A DNA stretch of 64,000 nucleotides from Legionella adelaidensis. GTDB taxonomy: Bacteria; Pseudomonadota; Gammaproteobacteria; Legionellales; Legionellaceae. This document shows positions 7,813 to 15,408 of this stretch, piece by piece; position 1 is the stretch's first letter; each line of letters starts with the position of its first letter. Below the pieces are notes generated by a model, which was not told where the DNA came from, did no database searches, and saw nothing but the letters and a program-made list of their open reading frames with translations. Position numbers and translations under genes: made by a program. The stretch is from positions 248,001 to 312,000 of the forward strand of contig NZ_LR134418.1 of the NCBI RefSeq assembly GCF_900637865.1, given 5' to 3'.

Positions 7813-8170
7813 CCGGGTTAGTTGAATAATTATTAGCTAATTCCAATTTAATCTTATGATTAGCAATAATTAAATAAGGTTTATCAACACATGTAACAGA
7901 GCCATAAAGCTTGCCATCAATTAGGGCGGTTTGAATACATAGATACGATTATTACCTTTACTAATTCTCCACCACTCTGAAAAACGATGAATTGGGATGT
8001 CAGGTTTAACATTTGGATTCATTGAATAGTTTTAGCTGTTGCTGTACTTATTTTTTTATTTGCAATTATTAAATAAGCTTGGTCATCACACACTACCGCC
8101 CCATAGGTCTGCCCATTAATTTCAGAATCGAAATAATTTCTACAGCCTGGATCAGTACCTTGATTGAAAC
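7800..8170 (-). pseudogene. Two tandem dead copies of the 3192-3713 secreted-protein family
   Basis: Read on the minus strand, about 8165-7930 gives DPGCRNYFDSEINGQTYG, LIIANKKIST, NYSMNPNVKPDIPI and WWRISKGNN. These align with CKNQYESTIDGQLYG, LIIANRKFST, NYSMNPSIKPDIPI and LWYRIDKGD of the intact gene at 3192-3713. A frameshift occurs before NYSMNP. A second copy at about 7930-7800 preserves LIDGKLYGSVTC-DKPYLIIAN but is cut short. No signal peptide or start remains for either. Confidence 0.8.
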
Positions 8171-8247
8171 CAAAATACTTATTATTTTTTCCTTTTCTTT
8201 TTAAAGGTAATGGCTCAATTCTGGTATATCGTGTAAAGTGGAAAATA

Positions 8248-8778
8248 TCAGCCGCACATCAAGATCATAAGCATAAGTTTAGTTGGACGTTGAAGAGCGT
8301 CTTTTGTATCAATCACTTGATGTTCTTTAAATTCCAATCTTTCATAACATCGAATAGCGGGCACGTTTCTTATATCAGGGTCGACAATGCAATATTGATA
8401 TTGGGGACAAACGTGGGTTTCTATAAACGTCTGGATAATCCGTTGCCCCAGCCCCTTTCCAAGAAAATCCTTATCTCCAATAAATAAATCCATCCCCACA
8501 GCAGTTTTCACAATCTCTTCAGGTAAATTTTGATTCGGCCAAGGATAATCACTTACTTTATACGACTGCAAGTAACCAATGGGATTTTCATCAAGCAAAA
8601 CGATAAATCCTGATACTGGCTTATCTCCCGAAATATAAGGGGTTAATTTTGCTAGCACCTCCTCTTCTGTCCATGGACGAAGTGAATAAAACTCTTGCAC
8701 GTGTGGGGTATTAAACCATCGAAGCATGAGGGGAATATCAGCGAAAGTTATGGCTCTAAAATCAATTTTGCTTTTCAT
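8248..8778 (-). CDS. GNAT acetyltransferase, AAC(6')-like (Acetyltransf_8 type)
   Basis: 176 residues. The N-terminal IDFRAITFADIPLMLRWFNTPHVQEFY, the PIGYLQSYKVSDYPWP segment, the GMDLFIGDKDFLGKGLGQRII acetyl-CoA loop and the VDPDIRNVPAIRCYERLEF strand resemble AAC(6')-type aminoglycoside acetyltransferases and siderophore-type GNATs. Similarity does not establish antibiotic resistance. Its start codon overlaps the end of a short dead reading frame upstream. Family motifs are intact and length is normal, so it is probably functional. Confidence 0.82.
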   Translation of the reverse strand: MKSKIDFRAITFADIPLMLRWFNTPHVQEFYSLRPWTEEEVLAKLTPYISGDKPVSGFIVLLDENPIGYLQSYKVSDYPWPNQNLPEEIVKTAVGMDLFIGDKDFLGKGLGQRIIQTFIETHVCPQYQYCIVDPDIRNVPAIRCYERLEFKEHQVIDTKDALQRPTKLMLMILMCG

Positions 8779-9260
8779 TATAATATCGAAGCCTAGTATC
8801 TAAATTACCCGTATGAAGTTCAAAAAGATAGTTGTCATAATCACTCATGTATCCTTTGGTACTGTAATCTTTGCTTCCATAATAGGGCAAGCAAATTATC
8901 AATCCAGTATTTCCCTTTAGCCATAAAGGTTTGTTATGTTTTTCTTTAGTGTTTTAATCCAAGTAAGCTTTTTATAAAAAAGAAATTTACTGAGCTATTA
9001 AATCTAAAAATATTTCCTTGGTATAACCATCACCTCCCAAACACCAGGGAACTTTTTAAAACATTGCTCCGCAATATAAAGTAGCCGGTATAACCTTAGT
9101 TTTGTTGTAATCTACCATAGCTTTTACCCCACGCAATTTTAATGAGCGCATAGTCCACTTCAATTTCAGGATGAATATCGTTATAAGTCAGACAAATTAA
9201 CCCGGTACGTCCCACAAAGAGCCCAGAAAATCCATTGTGGGGGAATTTTGCATATTTGAG
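8779..9260 (-). pseudogene. Cluster of GNAT-like and unidentified gene fragments
   Basis: Three pieces on the minus strand can be read. About 9260-9110 gives GLFVGRTGLICLTYNDIHP and EIEVDYALIKIAWGK, the middle of a RimJ/RimL-type GNAT. About 9070-9005 gives FKKFPGVWEVMVIPRKYF then a stop, the start of a GNAT C-terminal motif. About 8970-8767 gives FYKKLTWIKTLKK and, after a frameshift, KPLWLKGNTGLIICLPYYG then KDYSTKGYMSDYDNYLFELH to a TGA overlapping the next gene's ATG. The last piece is not recognised. No complete gene remains. Confidence 0.6.
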
Positions 9261-9550
9261 TACGACACTGTTATACTTCGTACGACAATGTAGTGGTTTT
9301 TTTCGACAAAAATTATAATAAAATCAATTGCTTAATTTGACCTTGACGGGATCATAATCATTAGTACCAGATCAAGTCCTAGTGGGGCAATAAAATCAGG
9401 GTCTACTGCAAAGACATGGGTTACAAATTGTGGGCTTTCCCAATTACGGGGCACTCATCAACGGCAAAAGGTCTAAGGATAGCAAGCGTAGATACTCTTT
9501 CAACTCAAGCGAAATTTCATCAAACCATTTAATTCATAATGGAGGTTTTT
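9261..9550. other. Intergenic sequence with one more weak coding trace
   Basis: No intact gene is present. On the minus strand about 9450-9340 reads VTHVFAVDPDFIAPLGLDLV followed by a frame change (NDYDPVKVK), which looks like worn-down coding sequence of unknown origin. Nothing else of note was seen before the operator region. Confidence 0.35.
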
Positions 9551-9566
9551 ATTATCCCCACCAATT

Positions 9567-9725
9567 TACCGCGATAACAGTAATTTTACGCAATTAACAA
9601 TAAATAAAAGAGGGTATAATAAGAAAATAAATCAAATCTACCGCCATAACAGTAATTTATGGTGAATTAATGCAAATAAATGCAATAATAAATTTATTTT
9701 TATCATTTTTACTGCTATAACAGTA
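9567..9725. promoter_or_regulatory. Three evenly spaced HipB-type operators
   Basis: Three 16-bp elements with inverted ends TACYG-N6-CAGTA occur at 9567-9582 (TACCGCGATAACAGTA), 9639-9654 (TACCGCCATAACAGTA) and 9710-9725 (TACTGCTATAACAGTA). Spacing is 72 and 71 bp, close to seven helical turns each. The last lies 25 bp before the hipB ATG. The array sits exactly where an autoregulatory operator would be expected, so HipB is the likely binder. Its consensus differs from the E. coli hipBA operator. Confidence 0.8.
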
Positions 9726-9750
9726 ATATATAATTAATTGTTGGTGTTCC

Positions 9751-9978
9751 ATGCCCAAACACGAAATTGCCAATTTAATCCATTATTACCGCAAACAAAG
9801 CGGCTTATCACAACAAGAATTAGCCCGGTTAGCGGGGGTCGGTAAGACCGTTATCTATGATATTGAAAAAGGGAAAGAATCGGTGCGGCTAAATACATTA
9901 CTAAAAGTATTCGAGGTTTTAAATATCAAAATAAAATTTGAAACGCCATTTCCTCAAACAATGGATAATAATACATGA
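9751..9978 (+). CDS. hipB: HipB-like DNA-binding component of HipBST
   Basis: 75 residues, almost entirely an HTH_3/Xre domain: LIHYYRKQSGLSQQELARLAGVGKTVIYDIEKGK (about residues 9-43, helix-turn-helix QQELARLAGVGKTVIYDIE). The tail NIKIKFETP resembles the beta-strand of Y4mF-type HipB proteins that pairs in the dimer. It should bind the three upstream operators and recruit HipS/HipT for autorepression. Its stop overlaps the hipS start in ATGA, so the products are translationally coupled. Start ATG at 9751 is the first in frame; the ribosome-binding site is weak (TTGGTG). Confidence 0.9.
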   Translation: MPKHEIANLIHYYRKQSGLSQQELARLAGVGKTVIYDIEKGKESVRLNTLLKVFEVLNIKIKFETPFPQTMDNNT

Positions 9979-10283
9979 GAAAAGCATATGTATCAGTGAA
10001 TGGCATAAGAGCTGGAATATTAGAGGAGTTAGAAGGTAAAAAATATCAATTTACTTACCTTACTGATTATCAGGGGGCACCTGTTTCTCTCACCATGCCG
10101 TTAACAAATAAGATCTATGATTTTGACGTATTCCCTCCTTTTTTTGAAGGATTGCTACCTGAAGGTATTATGCTTGAAGCATTATTACGCAAATATAAAA
10201 TCGATAAACATGATTATTTTGGCCAATTGATAATAGTTGGCCAAGATGTCGTAGGCGCAGTGACGATTGAGGAAGTAATATGA
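9975..10283 (+). CDS. hipS: HipS (stand-alone HipA N-terminal subdomain, antitoxin)
   Basis: 102 residues corresponding to the HipA_N domain alone: AYVSVNGIRAGILEE, FTYLTDYQGAPVSLTMPL, and the diagnostic FPPFFEGLLPEGIMLEALL followed by GQDVVGAVTI. In two-gene hipBA systems this region is fused to the kinase; here it is a separate gene, as in described HipBST loci, where HipS acts as the antitoxin of HipT. ATGA overlaps occur on both sides (with hipB and hipT), giving a fixed-stoichiometry operon. Confidence 0.9.
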   Translation: MRKAYVSVNGIRAGILEELEGKKYQFTYLTDYQGAPVSLTMPLTNKIYDFDVFPPFFEGLLPEGIMLEALLRKYKIDKHDYFGQLIIVGQDVVGAVTIEEVI

Positions 10284-11212
10284 AACACTGTCCTATTACT
10301 TATGAGAAGATAAGTGTTCAAGAAAACTATTCACAACGTGGACTGCATTTGCTTTCTCCTCAATTAAAAAATCTTAGCCCATTAGATTTAAGTGCTGATG
10401 AGCAGCGACAGGAAGCAATTGCTCGTGTAGGAAAGATGTCTGTTCAGGGCGTTCAAAAGAAACTAAGTGCCAAACTAAAGATTAAAGCGGGATGTTTTGA
10501 AATCGTTGATCAATATGGCCAGTATATTTTAAAACCACAAAGTGATATTTATCCAGAATTGCCTGAAAATGAAGCTCTTACTATGACCCTTGCAAAAACT
10601 ATAGGCCTCGAAGTTCCGGTTCATGGTTTGGTTTATTCTAAAGACAACAGTTTAACCTACTTCATTAAACGCTTTGATAGAATAGGCCATAATAAAAAGT
10701 TAGCTCTAGAAGATTTTGCACAGCTATCAGGTGAAGATCGACATACAAAATATAAAAGTTCTATGGAAAAAGTAATCGCAGTCATAGCACAGTTTTGTAC
10801 ATTCCCAAAAATTGAATTCGTGAAATTATTTAAGTTGACGTTGTTTAACTTCCTGGTCGGCAATGAAGACATGCATCTAAAAAATTTTTCCCTGATTACT
10901 AAGGAGAGAAAAATTTCCATATCACCAGCCTACGATTTACTTAACTCAACCATCGCTCAAAAAAATACCAAAGAAGAACTGGCTTTACCTCTAAAAGGAA
11001 AAAAAAATAATTTAACAAAGAGTGATTTTCTTAAATATTTCGCCCTTGAAAAATTAGGATTAAACCAAAACGTCACCGATAGGATCGTACAAGAGTTCCA
11101 TCAAGTAATACCAAAATGGCAAGAGCTGATTGGTTTTAGTTTTTTATCTCAACCAATGCAGGAAAAATATCTCGAATTGCTAGAGCAACGGCGCAAGCGA
11201 TTATTTGAGTAA
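10280..11212 (+). CDS. hipT: HipT serine/threonine kinase toxin
   Basis: 310 residues, the HipA C-terminal kinase fold without the N-terminal subdomain. The Gly-rich region is KMSVQGVQKKL (residues 52-62), with Ser54 at the place where HipT/HipA kinases autophosphorylate. The ATP-binding Lys is in YILKPQ (Lys85), the catalytic loop is GNEDMHLKN (Asp197, Asn202), and the metal-binding Asp is in ISPAYDLLN (Asp219). HipT proteins phosphorylate an aminoacyl-tRNA synthetase (TrpS in the E. coli case), stopping growth; the target here is not known. The gene overlaps hipS by ATGA and is followed by a strong hairpin at 11236-11262. Confidence 0.92.
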   Translation: MKHCPITYEKISVQENYSQRGLHLLSPQLKNLSPLDLSADEQRQEAIARVGKMSVQGVQKKLSAKLKIKAGCFEIVDQYGQYILKPQSDIYPELPENEALTMTLAKTIGLEVPVHGLVYSKDNSLTYFIKRFDRIGHNKKLALEDFAQLSGEDRHTKYKSSMEKVIAVIAQFCTFPKIEFVKLFKLTLFNFLVGNEDMHLKNFSLITKERKISISPAYDLLNSTIAQKNTKEELALPLKGKKNNLTKSDFLKYFALEKLGLNQNVTDRIVQEFHQVIPKWQELIGFSFLSQPMQEKYLELLEQRRKRLFE

Positions 11213-11235
11213 CTGATATCCGCATATGCTTAAGC

Positions 11236-11262
11236 AAACCTGGTTGCTAGCCAACCAGGTTT
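11236..11262. repeat. REP-like hairpin after hipT (RAYT-associated)
   Basis: AAACCTGGTTG and CAACCAGGTTT form a perfect 11-bp stem around a 5-base loop (CTAGC). The core CCTGGTTG/CAACCAGG recurs at 11636, 12819 and 24005. It may also terminate hipBST transcription. It directly precedes a RAYT transposase remnant. Confidence 0.8.
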
Positions 11263-11269
11263 CTTTGGG

Positions 11270-11613
11270 CTGCCTAAAAACGATTCTAGTTTTTCAACGC
11301 GATGGCGTTTAATAAAAACTGAGTTTACACGCCAACTTGTTACGAAAGGTATAAAAATTCCTAGAAATAACCGCGGGGAATATCTGCTGTGGCAACGGCG
11401 ATTTTGGGAACATTTAATTCGGGATGAAGCGGATTTTGAGAAACATATTAATTATATTCACTATAACCCTGTCAAACATGCACTAGTTAAAAACCCTATT
11501 GATTGGCCCCATCTAGCCTTCATCAGTATATTAAAAAAGGAATATTAGCTTATGAGTGGGGTAAATTCGTGGATGATTCAAGTGTAATTCTTACCCATGA
11601 ATTTGGAGAATGA
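11270..11613 (+). pseudogene. REP-associated tyrosine transposase (RAYT) remnant 1
   Basis: The frame reads LPKNDSSFSTRWRLIKTEFTR, WQRRFWEHLIRDEADF and YIHYNPVKHALVKNPIDWPH, hallmark blocks of Y1/IS200-like REP-associated transposases. A one-base loss at about 11510 (compare 12629-12797) breaks the frame before YIKKGILAYEWG; the end TGA is at 11611-11613. The 5' part with the HUH motif is missing, so the gene is inactive. Hairpin repeats stand on both sides. Confidence 0.85.
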
Positions 11614-11635
11614 GATTCTTCTTTCAGATAAAGAA

Positions 11636-11659
11636 AACCTGGTTGACTAGCAACCAGGC
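11636..11659. repeat. REP-like hairpin between RAYT remnant 1 and a methyltransferase
   Basis: CCTGGTTG-ACTAG-CAACCAGG, flanked by AA and C. It follows RAYT remnant 1 by about 22 bp and abuts the minus-strand methyltransferase stop (11660), where it may serve as terminator. The preceding AGATAAAG is also shared with the copy at 12819, so the repeat unit is longer than the hairpin. Confidence 0.8.
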
Positions 11660-12505
11660 TTATTTGCAAACAGTAGCAATCGTATTTTTAACATAGAGAA
11701 TGTCTATTTCCTCATTGTCAGCTAAGGCCTCAAGTTGTTGAGTGAGCGCATCAAACTCTTGTGGTTCTCTGATTTTCTGCTCTATTAAGGTTTGGCGCGC
11801 ACTACTCATGCCGAAAAATAATATTCTTTTCGTATGTGGATCCTTTAGAGCTGGCTGAAATTTTTCGACAACTACTTTTTCGGTATTATGAGTTACTTCA
11901 ACAAGCATTTGTTTCAATCGCTTTCCTAATTCAAAGTTGGCTTGGAACGCCCGGTCAACATCCCTGGATAATGCTAACCACGCTTCTATTGCTGGATCGT
12001 GAGTTTTTGAGTCTGGGTGTTGTTTATCTATGCAGGATACCTTGTAAACATTACATTCCTCGCATACCAATCGACCGGTATCACTTAAGAGGCTATATAA
12101 TTTAGCTAGTGTGGTATTGAATTGCTCTTTAGACGTGTAGGCAAGTACCCAGCGAAAATAAATTAAATCAAATCGTCTGCCATATAACTGCGTTATGTCT
12201 TCAATATTGGCGACAGATGCATTAATTAATTCAGCCTCTGGAATTAAGCGTGAGACATTTGCTATAGCTTCTTGGCTAGTTTCTATGGCGGTATATTGAG
12301 TTCCTTTCCCTGCAGTTTGTACCATCCATGCACCCAACTCCCCATTTCCCGGACCAATTTCCAGGATCGATATCCCTGGACGTAACCAAGGGCGTAACAT
12401 TTCTTGTGATTTGGGGTTATACACTTCATTTAATAGTTTTAGCCGCTCTTGTTCATATTCAGATGCTGAAGCAAAAATATACGGTTTTTCTGCACTACCT
12501 GGCAT
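11660..12505 (-). CDS. SAM-dependent methyltransferase flanked by RAYT repeats
   Basis: About 281 residues. Motif I is ILEIGPGNGELGAWMV, followed by YTAIETSQEAIANVSRL and the motif-IV-like FDLIYFRWVLAYTSKEQF; then comes GRLVCEECNVY. The class I fold is clear; the substrate is not. The C-terminal 100 residues are helical and charged, and unlike common families. I start at 12505 because CGGGAG lies upstream of that ATG; the frame is open 15 codons further. Near-identical stretches of about 170-200 bp (RAYT 3' end plus hairpin) lie on both sides, suggesting that this gene was moved or duplicated with the repeats. Confidence 0.8.
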   Translation of the reverse strand: MPGSAEKPYIFASASEYEQERLKLLNEVYNPKSQEMLRPWLRPGISILEIGPGNGELGAWMVQTAGKGTQYTAIETSQEAIANVSRLIPEAELINASVANIEDITQLYGRRFDLIYFRWVLAYTSKEQFNTTLAKLYSLLSDTGRLVCEECNVYKVSCIDKQHPDSKTHDPAIEAWLALSRDVDRAFQANFELGKRLKQMLVEVTHNTEKVVVEKFQPALKDPHTKRILFFGMSSARQTLIEQKIREPQEFDALTQQLEALADNEEIDILYVKNTIATVCK

Positions 12506-12628
12506 TGTTAACTCCCGGAAATTAATCTCAATTATTAGCCTATTGGCCAATCATATAACATAGTGATTTTTTTATGAATATAACTTGTTTATCTTTTATC
12601 TGCAATTTTATGTGGACTGTCGTTGTTT

Positions 12629-12797
12629 TTGAGAAAATATTCACTATAACCCTGTCAAACATGCACTAGTCAAAAACCCTATTGATTGGCCTCACTCTAG
12701 CTTTCTTCAGTATATTAAAAAAGGAATATTAGCTTATGAGTGGGGTAAATTCGTGGATGATTCAAGTGTAATTCTTACCAATGAATTTAGAGAATGA
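12629..12797 (+). pseudogene. RAYT remnant 2 (3' end only)
   Basis: It contains the block for NPVKHALVKNPIDWPH then SSFLQYIKKGILAYEWGKF and ends at TGA 12795-12797. It is nearly identical to the end of remnant 1 but without that copy's one-base loss; the upstream part has been deleted. Together with the hairpin at 12819 it repeats the unit at about 11450-11660 in direct orientation. Confidence 0.85.
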
Positions 12798-12818
12798 GAT
12801 TATTCTCCAGATAAAGAA

Positions 12819-12842
12819 AACCTGGTTGACTAGCAACCAGGC
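12819..12842. repeat. REP-like hairpin after RAYT remnant 2
   Basis: AA-CCTGGTTG-ACTAG-CAACCAGG-C, identical in core to 11636-11659 and preceded by the same AGATAAAG. It lies downstream of the minus-strand gene ending at 12900. Confidence 0.8.
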
Positions 12843-12899
12843 TACGAGGCTGCCTTTTAATGAAAATTATCATTGTATTTAAAGACAGTATTTACAATA

Positions 12900-13391
12900 C
12901 TATTTTATTTGTACTCTTAATCTAAATAAGGAGATAATGAGCAATAATGGGACCAGAATATCCATCCAAAACCATGAGCCAGCATTACCAATAGTAAAAT
13001 TTTGGTGAACAATCATTTGATAGATATGCCCTACAGCATCTCCCCAAAGCCAACAAGTACTGGCAATCACCGTTGCTAATCGAAAATCGAAGCTCGCTTT
13101 AAAAGATAAAATGGCAATAACGCCGATTGCCAGATTTGCCATTGCAACTTCAAATTGAAAAGGACTGTCTTGCCAACCAATGGTGGCTGCGGTAAATACT
13201 GGAAAAAAAGCATGCATGATAAAAGCATAAATAGCGGTCAATCCTAATGGCATTAATGATATCCAGCGATATGCAATTTCCGAAAACAGTAACCTTTTAT
13301 TAATTATGCGATGAATTAGGATAAATAGGAGTGAACATATAAAAAGTACTAAACCAAGATTAGCAAAGAATAAACCAATTGCTGCATTCAT
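12900..13391 (-). CDS. Four-helix membrane protein, DUF6790-like
   Basis: 163 residues with about four or five hydrophobic segments (residues 5-28, 42-68, 84-102, 108-125 and 140-158). The loop between helices 2 and 3 reads IGWQDSPFQFEVAMANLAIG, a motif I associate with the DUF6790 family of inner-membrane proteins; the late WGDAVGHIYQM with a central His also fits. No biochemical function is known to me. The gene stands alone, with RAYT debris downstream and a 263-bp non-coding gap upstream in which I see nothing distinctive. Confidence 0.6.
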   Translation of the reverse strand: MNAAIGLFFANLGLVLFICSLLFILIHRIINKRLLFSEIAYRWISLMPLGLTAIYAFIMHAFFPVFTAATIGWQDSPFQFEVAMANLAIGVIAILSFKASFDFRLATVIASTCWLWGDAVGHIYQMIVHQNFTIGNAGSWFWMDILVPLLLIISLFRLRVQIK

Positions 13392-13654
13392 AAATATCCC
13401 TATAGTGAAGAACTAATATGTTTAAGTATATCAACAGGTTAACCTTTCTGAAAAGTTAATGATACAACATGTTGGTTTTTATCTGGTCTTACGATTCTTT
13501 TGCATAAAAAGCGTATGCCTTATCTTATCGGCTACTCCCTCTCCTCAAACTAATATATTAAAAAGAAATTTTATCTTATGATTGAAGAATATATATTGAT
13601 AGCTCCCAATTTAATCCTATTAAATAAATTTGGGGAGGGCGGTAGTTAAAATCT

Positions 13655-14536
13655 ATGAAAAAACTTACTTTTCTTAAAGCTTACCAAAAAGAAGATAAGA
13701 AACGTGCTGCTTTTAATCGCCTTGCCGTGAAAATCTTCGATTTATCTTTTGAAGAATGGTACCAATCAGGCTATTGGCGAGATAAATATATCCCCTATAC
13801 ATTATTTGACGGGGAACAAGCTGTAGCTAATGTTTCGGTGAATATTATGGAATTTAATATCTTTGGCCATAGGCAAAAAGCGATTCAAATTGGTACGGTG
13901 ATGACTGACGAAGCCTATAGAAATCAAGGTTTAAGTAAAAGCCTCATGGAAAAAGTTTTTGAAGATTGGAAAGAAAAGACGCATCTGATTTATCTTTTTG
14001 CTAATTCGACCGTATGGGGCTTCTATCCAAAACTGGGATTTAAGTCGGTGAAAGAGTATCAATACCAACGAAGGATAGAACCCACAAAGCCAGGTAACTT
14101 TGTCAAGCTGGATATGGATGCAATGGAAGATCGAGAAAAAGCGTATGACTATGTGCACAATACTTGTCCCTTTGGTAAAATTTCCATGCAGGGAAATGCC
14201 GATCTTGTGATGTTTTATTGTATTACCGTGTATAAGGATAATGTGTTTTACCTACCTGAATTGGATGTTATCGCCCTCGCCGAAATAAAAGAGCAAGAAC
14301 TCAACTTATTAGACGTATTTAGTAAACAAGAACAAAATTTAGACGATATTATCTATACCTTGAGTGATGAAACCACAGAAACTGTGCAACTTGGTTTTGT
14401 TCCGCAGGATTGTTCATCTTATGAGAAAATACCTGTTAACGAAAAGGAAAAGGATGAAATGCTTTTTATTGAGCTGGGCAAAACTGCTTTATTTGATGAG
14501 AACCAGTTAATGTTTCCGCTATTGTCCCATGCGTAA
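13655..14536 (+). CDS. GNAT-family acetyltransferase with extra C-terminal domain
   Basis: 293 residues. The N-terminal 150 residues are a GNAT domain: VANVSVNIMEFNIFG, IQIGTVMTDEAYRNQGLSKSL (acetyl-CoA loop RNQGLS), LIYLFANSTVWGFYPKLGF. The remaining 140 residues (about 160-293) form a second domain with little recognisable similarity, possibly a second degenerate GNAT-like module. The substrate is unknown. The gene is monocistronic; GGGGAGGGCGG lies about 17 bases before the ATG. No frame damage is evident. Confidence 0.82.
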   Translation: MKKLTFLKAYQKEDKKRAAFNRLAVKIFDLSFEEWYQSGYWRDKYIPYTLFDGEQAVANVSVNIMEFNIFGHRQKAIQIGTVMTDEAYRNQGLSKSLMEKVFEDWKEKTHLIYLFANSTVWGFYPKLGFKSVKEYQYQRRIEPTKPGNFVKLDMDAMEDREKAYDYVHNTCPFGKISMQGNADLVMFYCITVYKDNVFYLPELDVIALAEIKEQELNLLDVFSKQEQNLDDIIYTLSDETTETVQLGFVPQDCSSYEKIPVNEKEKDEMLFIELGKTALFDENQLMFPLLSHA

Positions 14537-14630
14537 GAGTTTATTTTGCCACGCTGCTTTCTGCCTGAATACAATATAAACACCCTGATAATATGATAAA
14601 ATTAATCTCTACTATTAGCCTTGGCTCATT

Positions 14631-14729
14631 ATGCTTGAACAACTAAAAAAACACCCCTTATTAGCTTGTGCAGGTGATATAGCTCGCCTTTGCAATCCAC
14701 TTACAGAGCCAGGAATTACCCACCTTTAA
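14631..14729 (+). pseudogene. N-terminal fragment of a LuxR-type regulator (tentative)
   Basis: A 32-codon frame, MLEQLKKHPLLACAGDIA then RLCNPLTEPGITHL, ends at TAA. The wording resembles the start of autoinducer-domain LuxR proteins from Legionella, but identification rests on a short stretch. It lies just upstream of the thioesterase gene. Confidence 0.35.
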
Positions 14730-14755
14730 GGAAGAGGATTACATGAAAGAAAGTG

Positions 14756-15256
14756 ATGAATATTAAAAACCGTGCTTTACAAGATCTTATTTCTCCTGAA
14801 GGCATATGCTTCGGTTGTGGCACGAAGAACGAAAATGGTCTGCGAATAAAAAGCTTCTGGGATATGGATAGTGTCCATGTGATTATGTCTTATACCCCTG
14901 CCGAGCATTATACCGGGTGGCCATCACTTGTGTATGGCGGTCTCATTGCCTGCCTTATTGACTGCCACTCCAACTGGACAGCAATAGCGTATCACTATCG
15001 TACTGAAAACCGAGAGCCCGGAAGCTCGCCATGTATTGATTGTGTAACTGGTTCATTGGGAGTTAAATATATCAAACCCACGCCAATAGGCGTGCCTCTG
15101 CTGCTTAAAGCTCGCGTTGTAGGTGAAGTTGCACGCAAAACACGGGTGCATTGCGAAGTTTACGCGAATAATATATTGACAGTACTTGGAGACTCGACTT
15201 TCGTTCGAGTAGACATAGGTCATTTAACAAAAACAACCCATGGCGAAGTCGAGTAA
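14756..15256 (+). CDS. PaaI-like hotdog-fold thioesterase
   Basis: About 166 residues with the hotdog fold signature. CFGCGTKNENGLRIKSF opens the domain, YTPAEHYTGWPSLVYGGLIACLIDCHSNW is the central helix with the HGG-like catalytic surroundings (here YGG), and LGVKYIKPTPIGVPLLLKARV is the main strand. Such proteins hydrolyse acyl-CoA thioesters; the acyl substrate is not predictable. A GTG one codon earlier (14753) is an alternative start. The family is usually 130-170 residues, so this is full length. The gene appears monocistronic. Confidence 0.8.
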   Translation: MNIKNRALQDLISPEGICFGCGTKNENGLRIKSFWDMDSVHVIMSYTPAEHYTGWPSLVYGGLIACLIDCHSNWTAIAYHYRTENREPGSSPCIDCVTGSLGVKYIKPTPIGVPLLLKARVVGEVARKTRVHCEVYANNILTVLGDSTFVRVDIGHLTKTTHGEVE

Positions 15257-15408
15257 GTTATAGCCAAGTTTATTTAGAGGTATAGGAGACATTTAGCCCC
15301 AAAAAAAACTTAAAAAATAACGTAGCTTATTCTCGAAGGTTAATTAGTTTCACAATCATTAAACTGGTAATATGCGTATATAGGATTTCAATAATTAAAT
15401 ACTATTCT

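Noticed and set aside
8164-8487. Plus-strand frame opposite the AAC(6')-like GNAT gene
   Set aside because: It is the antisense reading of a well-supported GNAT and has no domain of its own.
8248-8778. Calling this gene an aminoglycoside resistance determinant
   Set aside because: The fold is AAC(6')-like, but the family includes siderophore and other acetyltransferases; sequence alone does not support resistance.
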